Part shown: one piece after another, positions 62,851-64,000 of the stretch | Layout: each line of letters opens with the position of its first letter | How positions within the stretch are numbered: the stretch's first letter is position 1 | From: Bacteroidales bacterium | GTDB lineage: Bacteria; Bacteroidota; Bacteroidia; Bacteroidales; Lentimicrobiaceae | Direction of reading: 5' to 3' | Length of the DNA stretch: 64,000 bases | NCBI GenBank assembly: GCA_016788045.1 | Contig: JAEUTG010000012.1 | Span: 1 to 64,000, forward strand | The notes under the pieces: model-generated | Told to the model about the DNA's origin: nothing | Databases searched by the model: none | Seen by the model: the letters and a program-made list of their open reading frames with translations, nothing else | Made by a program: the position numbers and the translations under genes

Positions 62851-64000
62851 TCAGATTTTTCTCATTTTCAGCCGCAGGCTGTTACTTACCACCGATACTG
62901 AGCTGAAGGCCATTGCGGCCCCAGCAATCATGGGATTCAGCATAAAGCCCCATACCGGATAGAGGATCCCTGCAGCTACCGGTATTCCGATCAGGTTATA
63001 GAAAAAGGCCCAGAAGAGGTTTTGCCGGATGGTCTTCACAGTGATTTCAGATAGCCGGAAAGCTTTTGCGATCAGTTTCAGATCGGAAGAGATGATGGTG
63101 ATGCCGGCAACGTCCATGGCAATATCAGAACCCTTACCCATGGCAATGCTGACATCGGCCTGTGCGAGGGCTTGCGAATCATTTATGCCGTCGCCGGCCA
63201 TGGCTACTATTTTACCGCTTTTCTGAAGCTGTGCCACGAATTCCGCTTTTTCACCCGGTAACATTCCTGCCCTGAATTCTCTGAGTCCGGTCTGACGCGC
63301 GATGGCACTGGCCGTGTGTTGATTATCGCCGGTCAGCATGATCACCTGAATGCCCGATTTCTGTAGTTCGCTGATGGCTTCGGCCGAGGTCTCTTTAATC
63401 TGGTCTGCAACAGCGATCAATGCGAGAATTTCCCGCGAACGGGCATAGAACACAAGAGTCCGGGCGTTGTGCTGCCAGGTTTCAGCCATTGCAAGCAGTT
63501 CTTCTGAAACCTCCACCTCATGTTCTCTCATCATGGCCAGGTTCCCGGCCAGATAAACCACCCCATTCACCGAGGCTTTTACTCCCTTGCCCGTAATGCT
63601 TTCAAACTGACTCACGGAAAGTTCTTCATCCCCGGCAGGGCCTGTAAATCCGGTGATGGCTTCAGCCATAGGATGCTCCGACCCGGATTCCAGCAGATAG
63701 AGAATTTTTCTGAGTTCTGCCTGACTATCAGGCGGTGCCAGCCAGTGAAATCCGGCTACCGCTGGTTTTCCAAGGGTAATCGTCCCGGTTTTGTCGAGAA
63801 TGAGAATGTCAGTCCGATGTGCGGTTTCGAGGCATTCTGCATCCTTGATCAGGATACCGTTTTCGGCACCTGTGCCGATTCCGGCCATAATGGCTGTAGG
63901 GGTTGCCAGGCCAAGTGCACAGGGGCAGGCGATCACGAGTACCGAAACCATCGCCAGAATGGCATGCGTAAAGGCCCCCTCACCACCCACAACCATCCAG
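62851..64000 (-). CDS. Heavy-metal (copper-type) P1B ATPase, 3' part
   Basis: The C-terminal 380 or so residues of a P1B-type ATPase; the gene runs off the right edge of the window. The CPC ion-binding motif ([11 protein letters not shown]) is near the start of the visible part, followed by the phosphorylation motif DKTGTIT, the P1B marker SEHPMAEAI, and [31 protein letters not shown] for ATP binding and the hinge. The CPC form points to Cu(I)/Ag(I) export. Reading from the true start requires sequence beyond 64000; the Met at 63996 is internal. Neighbours give no regulator. Confidence 0.92.
   Translation of the reverse strand, partial: WMVVGGEGAFTHAILAMVSVLVIACPCALGLATPTAIMAGIGTGAENGILIKDAECLETAHRTDILILDKTGTITLGKPAVAGFHWLAPPDSQAELRKILYLLESGSEHPMAEAITGFTGPAGDEELSVSQFESITGKGVKASVNGVVYLAGNLAMMREHEVEVSEELLAMAETWQHNARTLVFYARSREILALIAVADQIKETSAEAISELQKSGIQVIMLTGDNQHTASAIARQTGLREFRAGMLPGEKAEFVAQLQKSGKIVAMAGDGINDSQALAQADVSIAMGKGSDIAMDVAGITIISSDLKLIAKAFRLSEITVKTIRQNLFWAFFYNLIGIPVAAGILYPVWGFMLNPMIAGAAMAFSSVSVVSNSLRLKMRKI

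Noticed and set aside
1..64000. tRNA or rRNA genes, transposases, integrases
   Set aside because: Looked for on both strands by eye; no cloverleaf-like or catalytic motif was found. A dedicated scan (tRNAscan, Infernal) would settle it.

Overview
The window comes from a member of the Bacteroidota. The evidence is at least five secreted proteins with type IX secretion (T9SS) C-terminal sorting domains, SusC/HmuR-like TonB receptors with carboxypeptidase-regulatory-like domains, FISUMP and Bacteroidota adhesin-type domains, DUF4294, and several TAnnTTTG-type -7 promoter elements. The genus cannot be read from the sequence. No rRNA, tRNA, transposase, integrase or CRISPR array was recognised.

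Layout. (1) 1-4.5 kb is visibly AT-rich and looks acquired. It holds a leftward restriction-modification-type operon (Vsr, a controller-like XRE protein behind a 33-bp palindrome, a 5-methylcytosine methyltransferase, a MORC/MutL-like GHKL ATPase) and an orphan secreted protein. (2) 4.9-15.6 kb is accessory: islands of palindromic repeats, all in one orientation, alternate with surface genes (a lipoprotein, a double-headed alkaline phosphatase, a collagen-like protein with a T9SS partner). (3) 15.8-19.2 kb has HU, a cupin, a lipoprotein and an M15-like peptidase. (4) 19.2-22.0 kb is a compact RiPP-type cassette: a 54-residue precursor with a Cys-rich tail and two radical SAM/SPASM enzymes, with its own promoter and an intercistronic hairpin. 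(5) 22.1-31.8 kb is the tig-clpP-clpX proteostasis block, interrupted by three paralogous adhesin-like genes and by repeats. (6) 31.9-42.4 kb holds DUF4294, a polyprenyl-phosphate sugar transferase, an oxidoreductase, pcm, a TonB receptor with a DUF2271-like protein, miaA and a glycosyltransferase. (7) 42.5-54.8 kb carries phenylalanine/tyrosine catabolism (aromatic amino acid hydroxylase, HPPD, homogentisate dioxygenase, fumarylacetoacetase) with a HmuY/TonB heme-type uptake operon embedded in it. (8) 55-64 kb has an M6 metalloprotease, an arginase-family enzyme, crcB with DUF190, a T9SS protein, a VOC protein and the 3' part of a copper-type P1B ATPase.

How genes work together. The Phe/Tyr enzymes form a route from phenylalanine to fumarate and acetoacetate, lacking in this window only the aminotransferase and the maleylacetoacetate isomerase. 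The three oxygenases of this route use non-heme Fe(II), and an iron/heme uptake operon lies between them. The R-M-like operon probably methylates DNA and repairs the resulting T:G mismatches; no nuclease gene is visible, but the window cuts off what follows the ATPase.

The most novel items are the RiPP cassette and the repeat family. Four copies of one repeat element keep the same nested stem, with compensatory base changes in the copy between clpP and clpX.
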